This document shows, piece after piece, positions 7,650 to 15,378 of a DNA stretch of 64,000 nt. Under the pieces are notes generated by a model. That model was not told the DNA's origin. It was given only the letters and a program-made list of their open reading frames with translations, and ran no database searches. The stretch comes from [Flavobacterium] thermophilum (GTDB taxonomy: Bacteria; Bacillota; Bacilli; Bacillales; Anoxybacillaceae), in NCBI GenBank assembly GCA_900450595.1, contig UGGS01000001.1, positions 558,001-622,000 of the forward strand, read 5' to 3'. Made by a program: the position numbers and the translations under genes. The stretch's first letter is position 1; each line of letters starts with the position of its first letter.

Positions 7650-8204
7650 ATGACGAGATGGGTGTCCTATTCAGAAAAGCGGCAGTTCTTAACAACGTTT
7701 TTGCAGCAGCATCGTTTGAAGCATCCCGATGCCCGATTTGTGCTGCAATACTTGCTTCAACACCCCCATTTGCTTGAGAACGTCCATTTTACGGAAACCG
7801 AGCAAAAGCAGGCGCGGTGGCTGATCATTTCGACTGCGATGGCGGAAGAGGAAGGGCTCGTCTTTTATCGGCGCGGTCAAAAAAGCACGAGTCTTGCCTC
7901 GATTATGGGCGATTTGGCGCTGCATCCGAACGAGCCGCTCTATTTGACGCTCCATTTTCCAGGAAAGGCAAGGAATTTTTCGTACCTTCGGCTTATTGAT
8001 CACCAAGCGTTTGAAAATGTCAGACGGCACGAGCGGCATGAGAAAATGGCGAAGGCGGCCGAGCAAGTGTTGGATGAGGCGCTGAAACGTCATGAACTGT
8101 CGGTGTTGAAAATGCAAATTGACCAGGCGCTTGACCGAAAAGATATGGCGTTGTTTCAACAGCTGACGGAACAGTTGAAAAAATACGAAGGACAAAACAG
8201 CTAA
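7650..8204 (+). CDS. YpiB-like protein (UPF0302 plus IDEAL domains)
   Basis: The start ATG is preceded by GAAGGGGGTGAGG, and the protein begins MTRWVSYSEKRQFLTTFLQQ, matching the start of the Bacillus YpiB/UPF0302 family. The first two thirds is the UPF0302 domain (LKHPDARFVLQYLLQHPHLL, then RWLIISTAM). The C-terminus (VLKMQIDQALDRKDMALFQQ) is an IDEAL domain, a short helical module found in Bacillota proteins such as YpiB, ComK-partner and competence-related proteins. At 184 residues the length fits YpiB. The biochemical role is not established. In B. subtilis ypiB lies near the qcrABC genes; here it is between mqo and an oxidase gene, so this may be a paralog. A 10-bp stem-loop follows. Confidence 0.8.
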   Translation: MTRWVSYSEKRQFLTTFLQQHRLKHPDARFVLQYLLQHPHLLENVHFTETEQKQARWLIISTAMAEEEGLVFYRRGQKSTSLASIMGDLALHPNEPLYLTLHFPGKARNFSYLRLIDHQAFENVRRHERHEKMAKAAEQVLDEALKRHELSVLKMQIDQALDRKDMALFQQLTEQLKKYEGQNS

Positions 8205-8207
8205 ACG

Positions 8208-8240
8208 GGCTGCGGGCCTGCATGGGGCAAGCCCGCAGCC
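8208..8240. terminator. Strong stem-loop between convergent genes
   Basis: GGCTGCGGGC/GCCCGCAGCC is a perfect 10-bp stem directly after the YpiB-like stop codon. Neither strand has a good T tract, so its action as a terminator is uncertain. It lies between two convergent genes. Confidence 0.45.
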
Positions 8241-8308
8241 GGCGCTGGCCGCTGAACGCGGCAGTTGGGCATCGGGTGGGAGTGCTAGTGTTGCACCGTG
8301 CGGCAGCG

Positions 8309-9430
8309 TCAGGAAAGCGGGATGATGGCCTCGGCGACGTTGTAGTCGAACGAATCAAGTTCGGTCGGGCGGCCGAGCACAAGCTTGGCAAGCTCTGCGC
8401 CTAAATATGGCCCGACGGTGAGCCCGGAAGAGCCAAGGCCGTTGGCTGCGTAAAGTCCGGTAAAACCGGGAAGCGACCCGAAGACAGGGAGAAATCCAGG
8501 CGTGCGCGGGCGAAACCCGACCCGTGTTTCCACGTAGGTGCACGCCGACAGCCCTGGCGCGACGGCGAGCGCTTTGTCCAGTATTTCGTGGATGCCGCCG
8601 GCGGTGGCGCGGACATCCATCCCCGCTTCATCTTCATGGGTCGTTCCGATGATGATTCGCCCTCTAGGGAAGGCGAGCATATACTGATTGTTCGGCGGCA
8701 TGACGACCGGCCATCGGCCAGTCTCGCCTGCCAACCATTCGAGATGAACGATTTGTCCTTTTTGTGGAGTGACGGCAAACCGAACGCCCAGCGGCTCAAG
8801 CAGTTCGCCAGCCCATGCGCCGGCTGTGACGATGACCGCTTCGGCCGTGTATTTCGCTCCATTGACTTCCACGCCGATGACGCGGGAGCCTTCAAACAGG
8901 ATCTGGGCGTTTCCGCGGATGTAGGCGGCGCCAAGCTTTTGGGCCGCGTTTGTGAGGGCGTCCCGCACCGCCCGGCCGTTCACTCGGGCGGCGCCGCTCA
9001 CATATAGGGCATGATGCTCACCGCCAAGCGGCGGAAACAGCTCCTTCGCCTCATGGGGATGAAGCCGCACGATCTCTCCCATTTCCGGCGCGTCTTCGCG
9101 CCGTTTGCGAGCGCGCTCCTCCATTTGTTCCAGTTTCTGTTCGTCTGTATGCAGGCAAAGCGCCCCGACGCGCGCATAACCGGTGTCCGTTTCCCCGAGC
9201 GCTTGCAGTTCTTCGATGAGGGAGGGGTAAAACTTCGCTCCGTTTTTGGCCAATCGGTACCATTTTTGGTTGCGGCGCTGCGACAGCCAAGGGCAGACAA
9301 TCCCCGCCGCCGCACCGGTCGCCTGCCCTTTGTCGCCGCGGTCGATGATGATCACGTTTGCGCCTTCCTTGGCCAAATGGTAAGCGGTCGAGGCCCCTAA
9401 AATGCCGGCTCCGACGATGATGTACTTCAT
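8309..9430 (-). CDS. FAD-dependent amino acid oxidase/dehydrogenase (DAO family)
   Basis: This 373-residue flavoenzyme opens with the Rossmann FAD motif MKYIIVGAGILGASTAYHLA and continues with the DAO-family features GAAAGIVCPW, VTPQKGQIVHLEW, an arginine-bearing RVGFRPRTPGFLPV and the C-terminal FAD contact GLYAANGLGSSGLTVGP. It resembles glycine oxidase, D-amino acid dehydrogenase and B. subtilis YurR. The expected reaction is oxidative deamination of a D-amino acid, glycine or an N-substituted amino acid, but the substrate cannot be read from the sequence. ThiO (thiamine glycine oxidase) is unlikely because no thiamine genes are near. It is transcribed alone, convergent with the YpiB-like gene. 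Confidence 0.85.
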   Translation of the reverse strand: MKYIIVGAGILGASTAYHLAKEGANVIIIDRGDKGQATGAAAGIVCPWLSQRRNQKWYRLAKNGAKFYPSLIEELQALGETDTGYARVGALCLHTDEQKLEQMEERARKRREDAPEMGEIVRLHPHEAKELFPPLGGEHHALYVSGAARVNGRAVRDALTNAAQKLGAAYIRGNAQILFEGSRVIGVEVNGAKYTAEAVIVTAGAWAGELLEPLGVRFAVTPQKGQIVHLEWLAGETGRWPVVMPPNNQYMLAFPRGRIIIGTTHEDEAGMDVRATAGGIHEILDKALAVAPGLSACTYVETRVGFRPRTPGFLPVFGSLPGFTGLYAANGLGSSGLTVGPYLGAELAKLVLGRPTELDSFDYNVAEAIIPLS

Positions 9431-9536
9431 TCATGAACACCTTTTCCTTTTTTCTACTAGCATACCATAGACGGCGCCAATCGGGAACCGGTGTGGGCCG
9501 GCCCGAAAGCCGGCAGGCGTCAAAAAGGCGCCCGCG

Positions 9537-10331
9537 TCAAACGGTGTTCGGCATATTTTTTCCGTAAAAGATCTCATCCATTTCCCTTCTCAGCTTGGCG
9601 GTTGTTTCATTCGCTTCTTGTTCGCTCAAATCCTCTTTTGCATAGCCAAACAAGTAGTTGTCCAAGTCAAACTGTTTCAACTTGCATTTTGTGTGAAAAA
9701 TATTCTCTTGGTAAATGTTTACGTCGATCATATCGTACTTTTCGCGAATGTGCTCCGGGATATAATCTTGAATCGACGTAATGTCATGGTCGATAAACAG
9801 CTTGTATCCGTGAATGTCGCGCGTAAATCCGCGCACGCGGTAGTCGATGATCATAATGTCGGCGTCAAATGAATGAATCAAATAGTCGAGCGCTTTGAGC
9901 GGCGAAATTTCCCCGCATGTGACGACATCAATATCGGCGCGGAACGTGCTGATTCCGTCATTCGGGTGGTATTCTGGGTATGTATGGACGGTGATATGGC
10001 TTTTGTCAAGGGAAAGCACCACCGCCTCCGGCAAAGGGCCGTCATCTTCGGGCACCTCGACGACCGGCCCCTCGGAAACGAGCATCGTCACGCTCGCGCC
10101 CTGCGGAACGTAATCTTGTTTGGCGATGTTTAACACATGGGCGCCGATCATGTCGGCGACACGTTTTAAAATATTCGTCAGCCGTTCGGCATTGTACACG
10201 TCGTCAATGTATTCGATATACGCCTCCCGCTCCTTCGCCGTTTTCGTATAGCAAATATCGTACATATTGAAGCTGAGCGATTTCGTCAAGTTGTTGAACC
10301 CGTGCAGCTTGACGCGCGGTGTTTCGTTCAT
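9537..10331 (-). CDS. speD: S-adenosylmethionine decarboxylase proenzyme (E. coli type)
   Basis: Decarboxylates S-adenosylmethionine to supply the aminopropyl group for spermidine and other polyamines. The 264-residue length and the motif [16 protein letters not shown] identify the long, E. coli-like class rather than the short archaeal/B. subtilis class (about 126 residues). Self-cleavage should occur at the Lys-Ser bond in DKSHITVH, making the pyruvoyl group from Ser111. [19 protein letters not shown] is also conserved. Thermophilic bacilli make unusual long or branched polyamines, and this enzyme is consistent with that. The Shine-Dalgarno sequence AAAGGATGGG lies upstream. No spermidine synthase gene is adjacent. 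Confidence 0.93.
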   Translation of the reverse strand: MNETPRVKLHGFNNLTKSLSFNMYDICYTKTAKEREAYIEYIDDVYNAERLTNILKRVADMIGAHVLNIAKQDYVPQGASVTMLVSEGPVVEVPEDDGPLPEAVVLSLDKSHITVHTYPEYHPNDGISTFRADIDVVTCGEISPLKALDYLIHSFDADIMIIDYRVRGFTRDIHGYKLFIDHDITSIQDYIPEHIREKYDMIDVNIYQENIFHTKCKLKQFDLDNYLFGYAKEDLSEQEANETTAKLRREMDEIFYGKNMPNTV

Positions 10332-10467
10332 CGACGGGACCCATCCTTTCGTTTTTTCTTAATTTGTCCCGTTGCTGGCGAAGATAGTAATTTTTCATTT
10401 GAAATGGAAGAAAATAGAATATGGGCTTGCCCTAATGGTCTATGGCCATTTCCGGGAAGCGTCCGCT

Positions 10468-11307
10468 TCAGCTTGCCCGTTTCGCTTGATATTCTTGAAT
10501 GACCGACCGGACAATGTGAAGGGAGTCCCACTCCTTCGCCGAAAAAAAGACGATCGGATATTTTTTCGGGAAAAGCGTTTCTTGAATTTGTTTCGGCGGC
10601 ATGCCTTTTTCGTATAAATCGATGATGTTGCCTTGAAGTTCAAGCAAGTAATCGAGTTTTCGCTGCAAGGCCTCGCGCCCGTTTGGGAGATAGCCGGCAT
10701 GGGCGCAGAAGACGTCGCCGAAATTGTACGTCAACACGTGTTGCAAGGAGGCGATGATCGCCGGGATGTTTTCCTCGCGCAAGATGACTTTCGTTTTCTC
10801 CTGACAGTACAAGTCGCCGCTGAACAATTGCCCCGTTTCGCGGTTCAAAAACGCCACATGATCGATGGAATGACCTGGCGTCGGGATGACGTCCCACGTT
10901 GCGCTTCGTGAGGAAAACGTCGCGCCGATCGGTTTGGCGGTGAATGGCTCGCGCTTGCCCCAAAACACTTTTCGGTATAGCGGATAGTCCGCCTTTTGCT
11001 GGCAATAATGGATCATCGGTTCGTTCATGTAGATGGGCAGCCCCATCTTCCGCTGCAAAAATGCCGCGCATCCGGTATGGTCTTCGTGATAATGGGTGAT
11101 GACGACTTGGTCGATGTCTTGGTGTTGAAAAAACGAGGTGAATTCGTGCTCCATTGATTTTGCGCCGGTGTCAATCAGCACTCCATCGATGACAAAGCAG
11201 CGGACGGTGAGGCGGACGCCTTGAAACGTCGCCGTTCCTTTGGCGATATGCACGTTTTGAACCACTTCTGTTTCAAACCGTTTTTTGATCACTTTCTCGA
11301 TCAGCAT
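10468..11307 (-). CDS. MBL-fold metallo-hydrolase
   Basis: 279-residue metallo-beta-lactamase-fold protein. The metal site is clear: VVITHYHEDHTG (HxHxDH, about residues 72-77), then TPGHSIDHVAF, SGDLYCQEK with the bridging Asp, and FCAHAGYLPNG. The C-terminal 70 residues are helical (LDYLLELQGNIIDLYEKGM), as in MBL hydrolases that have an added C-terminal winged-helix-like domain. Candidate substrates are thioesters or lactones, but nothing specifies one. Its promoter overlaps a palindromic, TetR-type operator (11363-11380), so a TetR-family repressor encoded elsewhere probably controls it. The remnant of a short-chain dehydrogenase gene upstream hints at a former lipid or acyl metabolism cluster. 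Confidence 0.85.
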   Translation of the reverse strand: MLIEKVIKKRFETEVVQNVHIAKGTATFQGVRLTVRCFVIDGVLIDTGAKSMEHEFTSFFQHQDIDQVVITHYHEDHTGCAAFLQRKMGLPIYMNEPMIHYCQQKADYPLYRKVFWGKREPFTAKPIGATFSSRSATWDVIPTPGHSIDHVAFLNRETGQLFSGDLYCQEKTKVILREENIPAIIASLQHVLTYNFGDVFCAHAGYLPNGREALQRKLDYLLELQGNIIDLYEKGMPPKQIQETLFPKKYPIVFFSAKEWDSLHIVRSVIQEYQAKRAS

Positions 11308-11347
11308 GGCGAACGTGCCTCCTTATTGGTGTGAGGATGTTGTTACC

Positions 11348-11380
11348 ATTATACCACAACAGAATGAATGTTCATTCATT
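11348..11380 (-). promoter_or_regulatory. Promoter with TetR-like palindromic operator
   Basis: AATGAATGTTCATTCATT (11363-11380) is a perfect 8-2-8 palindrome. On the minus strand it lies just upstream of TATAAT (11353-11348) and covers the expected -35 position of the metallo-hydrolase gene. Short TGAATG/CATTCA palindromes are typical of TetR-family regulators, including fatty-acid regulators of the FadR type in bacilli. Confidence 0.65.
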
Positions 11381-11513
11381 TGTTATTGGCGTTTCACACC
11401 CATCATGTGCTTGATGGGATGGAGAAAAGCGATGCTACAGTTAAGCTTACTTCAATCAAGCGTCTGTGAATATCCCCTCTTTTGGGGGATTGAACGTTTG
11501 ATCATTTCCGATT

Positions 11514-11579
11514 TTAGACGTTAATAGCCGTCCATCCGGCATCAGCTACAATGACCGTGCCATTGACGAGGATTTCACT
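11514..11579 (-). pseudogene. C-terminal remnant of a short-chain dehydrogenase gene
   Basis: On the minus strand the last 21 codons read EILVNGTVIVADAGWTAINV and end in TAA. The string NGTVIVADAGWTA is the conserved tail of classical short-chain dehydrogenases/reductases. Nothing upstream continues the protein, so the body of the gene has been deleted. Confidence 0.65.
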
Positions 11580-11599
11580 ACTCTATGGGAATAACGAAG

Positions 11600-11635
11600 A
11601 AAAAGGAGAACAAGGGGATGGCCGTTCTCCTTTTT
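11600..11635. terminator. Bidirectional terminator-like hairpin
   Basis: AAAAAGGAGAAC/GTTCTCCTTTTT with a 12-base loop. It has A and T tracts on both sides and so could work on either strand. Confidence 0.65.
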
Positions 11636-11677
11636 CATGACGCAGATAGTGGAGATCAGTATTCATCTCTGTGAACA

Positions 11678-11887
11678 TTATGGAGCAGGATCATATCCCA
11701 CCACCGTCCATATTCCCGTCGCGTCTTGCCTGATCAGCCGTTTCAAATATACTCGCTTGATTGGAGTGTTGTGGGCGTCCACTTCCACGATGGCCTCCTT
11801 TGGATAACGGTTTTCTATGCATGTCGCTATGCCGATCTTCAAGGTGAAACAAGGACGAAGGCTGTGATCATTTCGATCATGGTGCAT
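11678..11887 (-). pseudogene. Probable remnant of an unrecognised gene
   Basis: The C-terminal 47 residues (ENRYPKEAIVEVDAHNTPIK then RVYLKRLIRQDATGIWTVVG) look like a true protein end, whereas the N-terminal residues lack character and there is no ribosome binding site. The frame overlaps the promoter region of the following plus-strand gene. I read it as the surviving tail of a decayed gene. The family is not recognised. Confidence 0.4.
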
Positions 11888-11943
11888 ATCCGCGTTGTTT
11901 TGCCCATACACTGAAAGAAGAGGGGAAACAGGGAGGGAAGAGC

Positions 11944-12414
11944 GTGCAATTTTACTACGGTCCACATATGCCGCTGCGTATTTTGGATGAAATTGAATTT
12001 TGGAAGCATCAAGAAGCGGAACATACGATCGTCATTCGCGAGCTTGTGGACGGATTGGAAGAGCCGTATGTGGAAGCGTTGAAAAAATGGGAGGAAGCGC
12101 TTTTGGACACGCATCAGCACGCGGTCCGTTATATTGAATCGGTCATTCGGGCCGGCCATTATGTTCCTGAACAACTGCATCAACAAGTGCTCCATTTTGT
12201 GTCGTACTGCCTAGAGCAGAGCCTTCAGTTCATCGAATTATGCCGGCAAATCAAAACCCGCAGCAAAGCCGTCAGCCAAAACCCGACTGCCAAGGTGGTG
12301 CTCGATCACATCATTCGCGAATCGGAGTATTTTGTCGGCATCGCGCAGTTGTTGCTGTACGGTACTCATTCGGCATTGGCTGCACTGCGGACAGATTCAT
12401 CGGCGACGTCATAG
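11944..12414 (+). CDS. DUF2935 domain protein
   Basis: 156 residues starting at a GTG with GGGAGGGAAGAG upstream. The N-terminal motif DEIEFWKHQEAEHTIVIREL is diagnostic of DUF2935, a helical bundle family of Bacillota and Clostridia that often occurs as a tandem repeat. Here there is a single repeat unit. The conserved His and Glu residues (HQEAEH and DTHQHAVRYIE) resemble a ferritin-like or hemerythrin-like metal site, but metal binding is inference. It lies just upstream of a YbjQ-family gene in the same direction with a 65-base gap. Physiological role unknown. Confidence 0.85.
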   Translation: MQFYYGPHMPLRILDEIEFWKHQEAEHTIVIRELVDGLEEPYVEALKKWEEALLDTHQHAVRYIESVIRAGHYVPEQLHQQVLHFVSYCLEQSLQFIELCRQIKTRSKAVSQNPTAKVVLDHIIRESEYFVGIAQLLLYGTHSALAALRTDSSATS

Positions 12415-12479
12415 AGGCAATGTAGTATAATGGAATGGGGTACTTCCAATCTATTATGAGCCACGAGGGGGACATAGCT

Positions 12480-12797
12480 GTGATTGTCACGACCACCAAT
12501 ACCATTGAAGGAAAACAAATTGAAGAGTATTTGGGCATCGTAGCGGGAGAAGTCATTTTGGGCGCCAATGTCGTCCGCGATTTTCTCGCCAGCATCACTG
12601 ACATCATCGGCGGGCGGAGCGGAACGTATGAAAGCAAGCTGGCCGAAGGGCGGGAGATGGCGATCAAGGAGATGGTCAATAAGGCGAAGCATCTTGGCGC
12701 TAACGCCGTCATCGGGGTGGATCTTGATTTTGAAACGCTGCGCGATGGCATGATGATGTGCATTGCGACAGGGACGGCGGTGCGGGTGAGATCGTAA
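12480..12797 (+). CDS. YbjQ/UPF0145 family protein
   Basis: 105 residues. I chose the GTG at 12480 because GAGGGGG lies 8 bases upstream and the protein then begins at the family's usual point ([20 protein letters not shown]). Other family signatures are [13 protein letters not shown], a basic-acidic helix with [18 protein letters not shown], and a C-terminal [11 protein letters not shown]. Members form a compact pentameric fold whose function is poorly known; some are linked to heavy-metal or copper response. Here it is followed by a terminator and then by a metal-efflux regulator, though as a separate unit. Confidence 0.9.
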   Translation: MIVTTTNTIEGKQIEEYLGIVAGEVILGANVVRDFLASITDIIGGRSGTYESKLAEGREMAIKEMVNKAKHLGANAVIGVDLDFETLRDGMMMCIATGTAVRVRS

Positions 12798-12803
12798 GAA
12801 CAA

Positions 12804-12836
12804 AAGCAGAGGGTGCTCCGCCCTTTGCTTTTTTCT
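12804..12836 (+). terminator. Rho-independent terminator after the YbjQ-family gene
   Basis: AGCAGAGGG/CCCTTTGCT stem with one mismatch and loop TGCTCCG, then TTTTTTC. Confidence 0.75.
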
Positions 12837-12885
12837 TTGCTCGTGCATGACGGATGTTTATGGAGTTGGGCAGTTCGAAAGAGGA

Positions 12886-12941
12886 TTGACAGAAGAAAAA
12901 AAGCAGGTTATGATTCACATATATGAACAAATGCTCATATG
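12886..12941 (+). promoter_or_regulatory. czrA-czcD promoter with ArsR/SmtB operator
   Basis: The promoter is TTGACA (12886-12891), 17 bases, TATGAT (12909-12914). Immediately downstream, ATATGA (12921-12926) and TCATAT (12935-12940) form an inverted repeat inside ATATGAACAAATGCTCATAT, the typical ArsR/SmtB operator. Binding there would block transcription start, and Zn or Co should release it. Confidence 0.85.
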
Positions 12942-12959
12942 TTAAAATGAGAGGGAACG

Positions 12960-13271
12960 ATGATGAAGGCAGAAGATCATTTGTTTTTAGATGAAAGCGT
13001 CGTGGAGGAAGTGTCGAAAATCTTTAAAGCGTTGGCGGATCCGACGCGGATGAAGATGTTGTATTTGTTGTCGCAGGAAGAATGCCATGTCGGCCATATT
13101 GCGGAAGTGCTCGGCATGTCGCAGTCGGCCGTTTCCCATCAACTGGCGCTGCTTCGGGCGCTGCGGCTTGTCAAATATCGCCGTGAAGGGAAATCACTGG
13201 TGTATTCGTGCGATGACGATCATGTCATTTCGCTGCTGAGGCAGGCGATTGATCACGCTCAACATCCATAA
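12960..13271 (+). CDS. czrA: Zinc/cobalt-sensing ArsR-family repressor CzrA
   Basis: 103 residues, very like B. subtilis CzrA throughout. The winged-helix DNA-binding core is FKALADPTRMKMLYLL and MSQSAVSHQLALLRALRLVK. The C-terminal alpha-5 metal site is present as DDDHVISLLRQAIDHAQHP, giving the Asp-x-His and His-x2-His ligands for Zn(II)/Co(II) at the dimer interface. The start could be either of two consecutive ATG codons. It is the first gene of an operon with the efflux pump czcD (16 bases downstream) and should repress it through the operator just upstream of its own start. Confidence 0.93.
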   Translation: MMKAEDHLFLDESVVEEVSKIFKALADPTRMKMLYLLSQEECHVGHIAEVLGMSQSAVSHQLALLRALRLVKYRREGKSLVYSCDDDHVISLLRQAIDHAQHP

Positions 13272-13287
13272 AAGGGAGAGAAGAACG

Positions 13288-14217
13288 ATGCATCATCATG
13301 AACACGGCCATTGCGGCCACCATCACGGGCATCATCATGGCTTGGGCAGAGAGGGGAGCCAAAAAGGGTTGGCGGCCGCTCTTGTCATTACCGTCGGGAT
13401 TATGGTTCTGGAGTTTGTCGGCGGGCTTGTGACGAACAGCCTTGCTCTTCTTTCGGATTCAGGGCATATGCTGAGCGATGCTGCTTCGCTTTTGTTAAGT
13501 CTGTTGGCGGTGTGGTTTGCGGCGAGGCCTGCGTCGCCGAAGAGGACATATGGATTTTACCGGTTCGAGATTTTAGCGGCGCTCGTAAACGGGGTTGCGT
13601 TGGTGGGGATTGCCGCTTGGATTATTTGGGAAGCGGTCGCGAGGTTTGTGAATCCACCTGCTGTCGCGAGCGGGCCGATGATGGCCATTGCTGTCATAGG
13701 GTTGCTGGCTAATTTGGCAAGCGCTTGGGTGTTAATGCGCAAAGGGGATGTCAAAGAGAACGTCAATGTCCGCAGCGCCTATCTTCATGTGCTTGGCGAT
13801 GCGTTAGGCTCGGTCGGGGCGATCGCGGCGGGGCTTGTCATCTGGCTGTTCGATTGGTACGCGGCCGATCCGCTCATTTCCATCGCGGTGGCGGTTTTGA
13901 TTCTAAAAGGAGCATTTGCCGTAGTCAAGCAGACAGTGCATATTTTAATGGAAGGAACGCCGGCGGCGATTGACCATGCGGAAGTGAAGGCGGCGCTCTC
14001 GGGCATTGATGGGGTGATCGATGTCCACGATTTGCATATTTGGACGATCACCTCGGGGCTTGATTCGTTAAGCTGCCATTTGCTCATTGAGGAAGGTTGC
14101 GATGGGCAGGCGGTTTTGCAGCGGGCGATTGATTTGATCGAGACGCGCTTTCACATTCGCCATGCGACGATTCAAATCGAAATGCCGCATATTCGCCATG
14201 GGGAGATGGAAGTATAG
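13288..14217 (+). CDS. czcD: Cation diffusion facilitator, Zn/Co/Cd efflux CzcD
   Basis: 309-residue membrane antiporter that exports Zn, Co or Cd in exchange for protons or potassium. It has six predicted transmembrane helices and a cytoplasmic C-terminal domain. The His-rich N-terminus (EHGHCGHHHGHHHG) is a metal-gathering tail. The transport site is visible as SLALLSDSGHMLSDAASLL in helix 2 and HVLGDALGSVGA in helix 5 (the paired HD motifs of zinc-selective CDFs). I chose the ATG at 13288, which follows AAAGGGAGAGAAG; an upstream in-frame ATG lacks such a site. A terminator lies directly after the stop. Confidence 0.95.
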   Translation: MHHHEHGHCGHHHGHHHGLGREGSQKGLAAALVITVGIMVLEFVGGLVTNSLALLSDSGHMLSDAASLLLSLLAVWFAARPASPKRTYGFYRFEILAALVNGVALVGIAAWIIWEAVARFVNPPAVASGPMMAIAVIGLLANLASAWVLMRKGDVKENVNVRSAYLHVLGDALGSVGAIAAGLVIWLFDWYAADPLISIAVAVLILKGAFAVVKQTVHILMEGTPAAIDHAEVKAALSGIDGVIDVHDLHIWTITSGLDSLSCHLLIEEGCDGQAVLQRAIDLIETRFHIRHATIQIEMPHIRHGEMEV

Positions 14218-14250
14218 GGGAGGGCTGCCAAGCTTCTCCCCGTGTTTTTT
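14217..14250 (+). terminator. Rho-independent terminator after czcD
   Basis: GGGGAG/CTCCCC stem with a 13-base loop, then GTGTTTTTT. It begins at the last base of the stop codon and overlaps the 3' end of the convergent cysL gene. Confidence 0.65.
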
Positions 14251-15136
14251 AGGATCTCCAATTGTGTTGCAACGTTTCAAGGAAGATACGTACATTTTGC
14301 TTGTTTTCCATAATCGGTGCACAAATATAGGAAAACATTCGGTAAAACGGTGGATGGTTCAAGTGAACGATGGACAGATGGCCGTGCTCGATGTCGCGGG
14401 CGGCGACGCTGCGCGACAGCAAGGACAAAGCGTTGCCGTTGATCAGCGTTTCTTTAATGCCTTGGTTGCTGCTGATGATCATGAGCGATTGGATTTTCAG
14501 CCCGTTCGAGCGGATGAAATGATTGAAATATTCCCTTGTCCCCGACCCGACTTCGCGCGCCACCCACGCCTCGTTTTGCAGCTCGCTGATCGTGACTTCG
14601 CCTTTTTGCGCCAAGGCGTGCCGCTTGGAGGCGACGATGACGAGCTCGTCTTGCATAAACGGGTGGACGGACAATTCTTTTTCGTTCGTTTGCCCTTCGA
14701 TCAAGCCGATGTCGACTTGATACGATTTGACGAGTTCGACAATTTCTTTCGTGTTGCCGATCATCACCTCAAGCTCCAATTCTGGATAGCGCTTTTGGAA
14801 ATCGGGCAAAAGCGGGGGCAAAATATACTCTCCAATCGTAAAGCTGGCGCCGATGGTCAATTTGCCTTTCACTGAGTGATGGTGCTCCAAAATGTCTTGC
14901 TTCGTTTGTTCATAGAGCGCCATCATTTGTTTGGCGCGATCGTACAAAAGTTCACCTGTCGGCGTCATGCGCAGCCGCTTCGGGGAGCGGATGAACAGTT
15001 TCGTCTGGAACTCCTTCTCTAAATTTTTAATGTGCAAGCTGACACTTGGCTGGGATAAATGGAGAATTTCTGCCGTCTTTGTGAAATTTTTCACTTCTGC
15101 TAACGTAATGAACGTCTTCAACTCGTCGTAATACAT
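14249..15136 (-). CDS. cysL: LysR-family activator of sulfite reductase, CysL
   Basis: 295-residue LysR-type regulator. The N-terminal helix-turn-helix is LAEVKNFTKTAEILHLSQPS then VSLHIKNLEKEFQTKLFIRS; the periplasmic-binding-like effector domain follows (KLTIGASFTIGEYILPPLL, DIGLIEGQTNEKEL). Its divergence from cysJI and its sequence match B. subtilis CysL (YwfK), which activates cysJI transcription. The effector is not certain. The 240-base divergent region contains the shared control sequences, and LysR regulators usually also repress their own gene from there. Its 3' end overlaps the czcD terminator. Confidence 0.9.
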   Translation of the reverse strand: MYYDELKTFITLAEVKNFTKTAEILHLSQPSVSLHIKNLEKEFQTKLFIRSPKRLRMTPTGELLYDRAKQMMALYEQTKQDILEHHHSVKGKLTIGASFTIGEYILPPLLPDFQKRYPELELEVMIGNTKEIVELVKSYQVDIGLIEGQTNEKELSVHPFMQDELVIVASKRHALAQKGEVTISELQNEAWVAREVGSGTREYFNHFIRSNGLKIQSLMIISSNQGIKETLINGNALSLLSRSVAARDIEHGHLSIVHLNHPPFYRMFSYICAPIMENKQNVRIFLETLQHNWRS

Positions 15137-15268
15137 TGGCCAACCCCTCGCATGCAGCCTGACTGTTTTGTTGCGGATGATTATTAGTGATGTTAATAGT
15201 TTTAATAATTTATATTTATTTTACTAATGTTTTGTTTTGCGGTAAAGTGTAAATATGATATTTTGGAT

Positions 15269-15339
15269 AAAGTATACTTTGTTTATAGGGATTAATGGAA
15301 TTTGGCGTCCGCCCATGATGGCGGGTTAAGCAACGCCAA
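15269..15339 (+). promoter_or_regulatory. cysJI control region: palindrome and leader stem
   Basis: AAAGTATACTTT (15269-15280) is a perfect 12-bp palindrome in the AT-rich cysL-cysJ divergent region and may be a regulator site. Downstream, TTGGCGT (15302-15308) pairs with ACGCCAA (15333-15339) and encloses CCGCC (15309-15313)/GGCGG (15320-15324). The result is a folded leader about 40 bases before the cysJ start codon. No known riboswitch consensus is recognised. Confidence 0.5.
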
Positions 15340-15378
15340 TCGATTCCATCTTATTTTTATATTGTGAGGTGGACACCG

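Noticed and set aside
15140..15378. S-box (SAM) or T-box leader before cysJ
   Set aside because: The leader is too short and lacks the conserved core of either element; only a simple nested stem is present.
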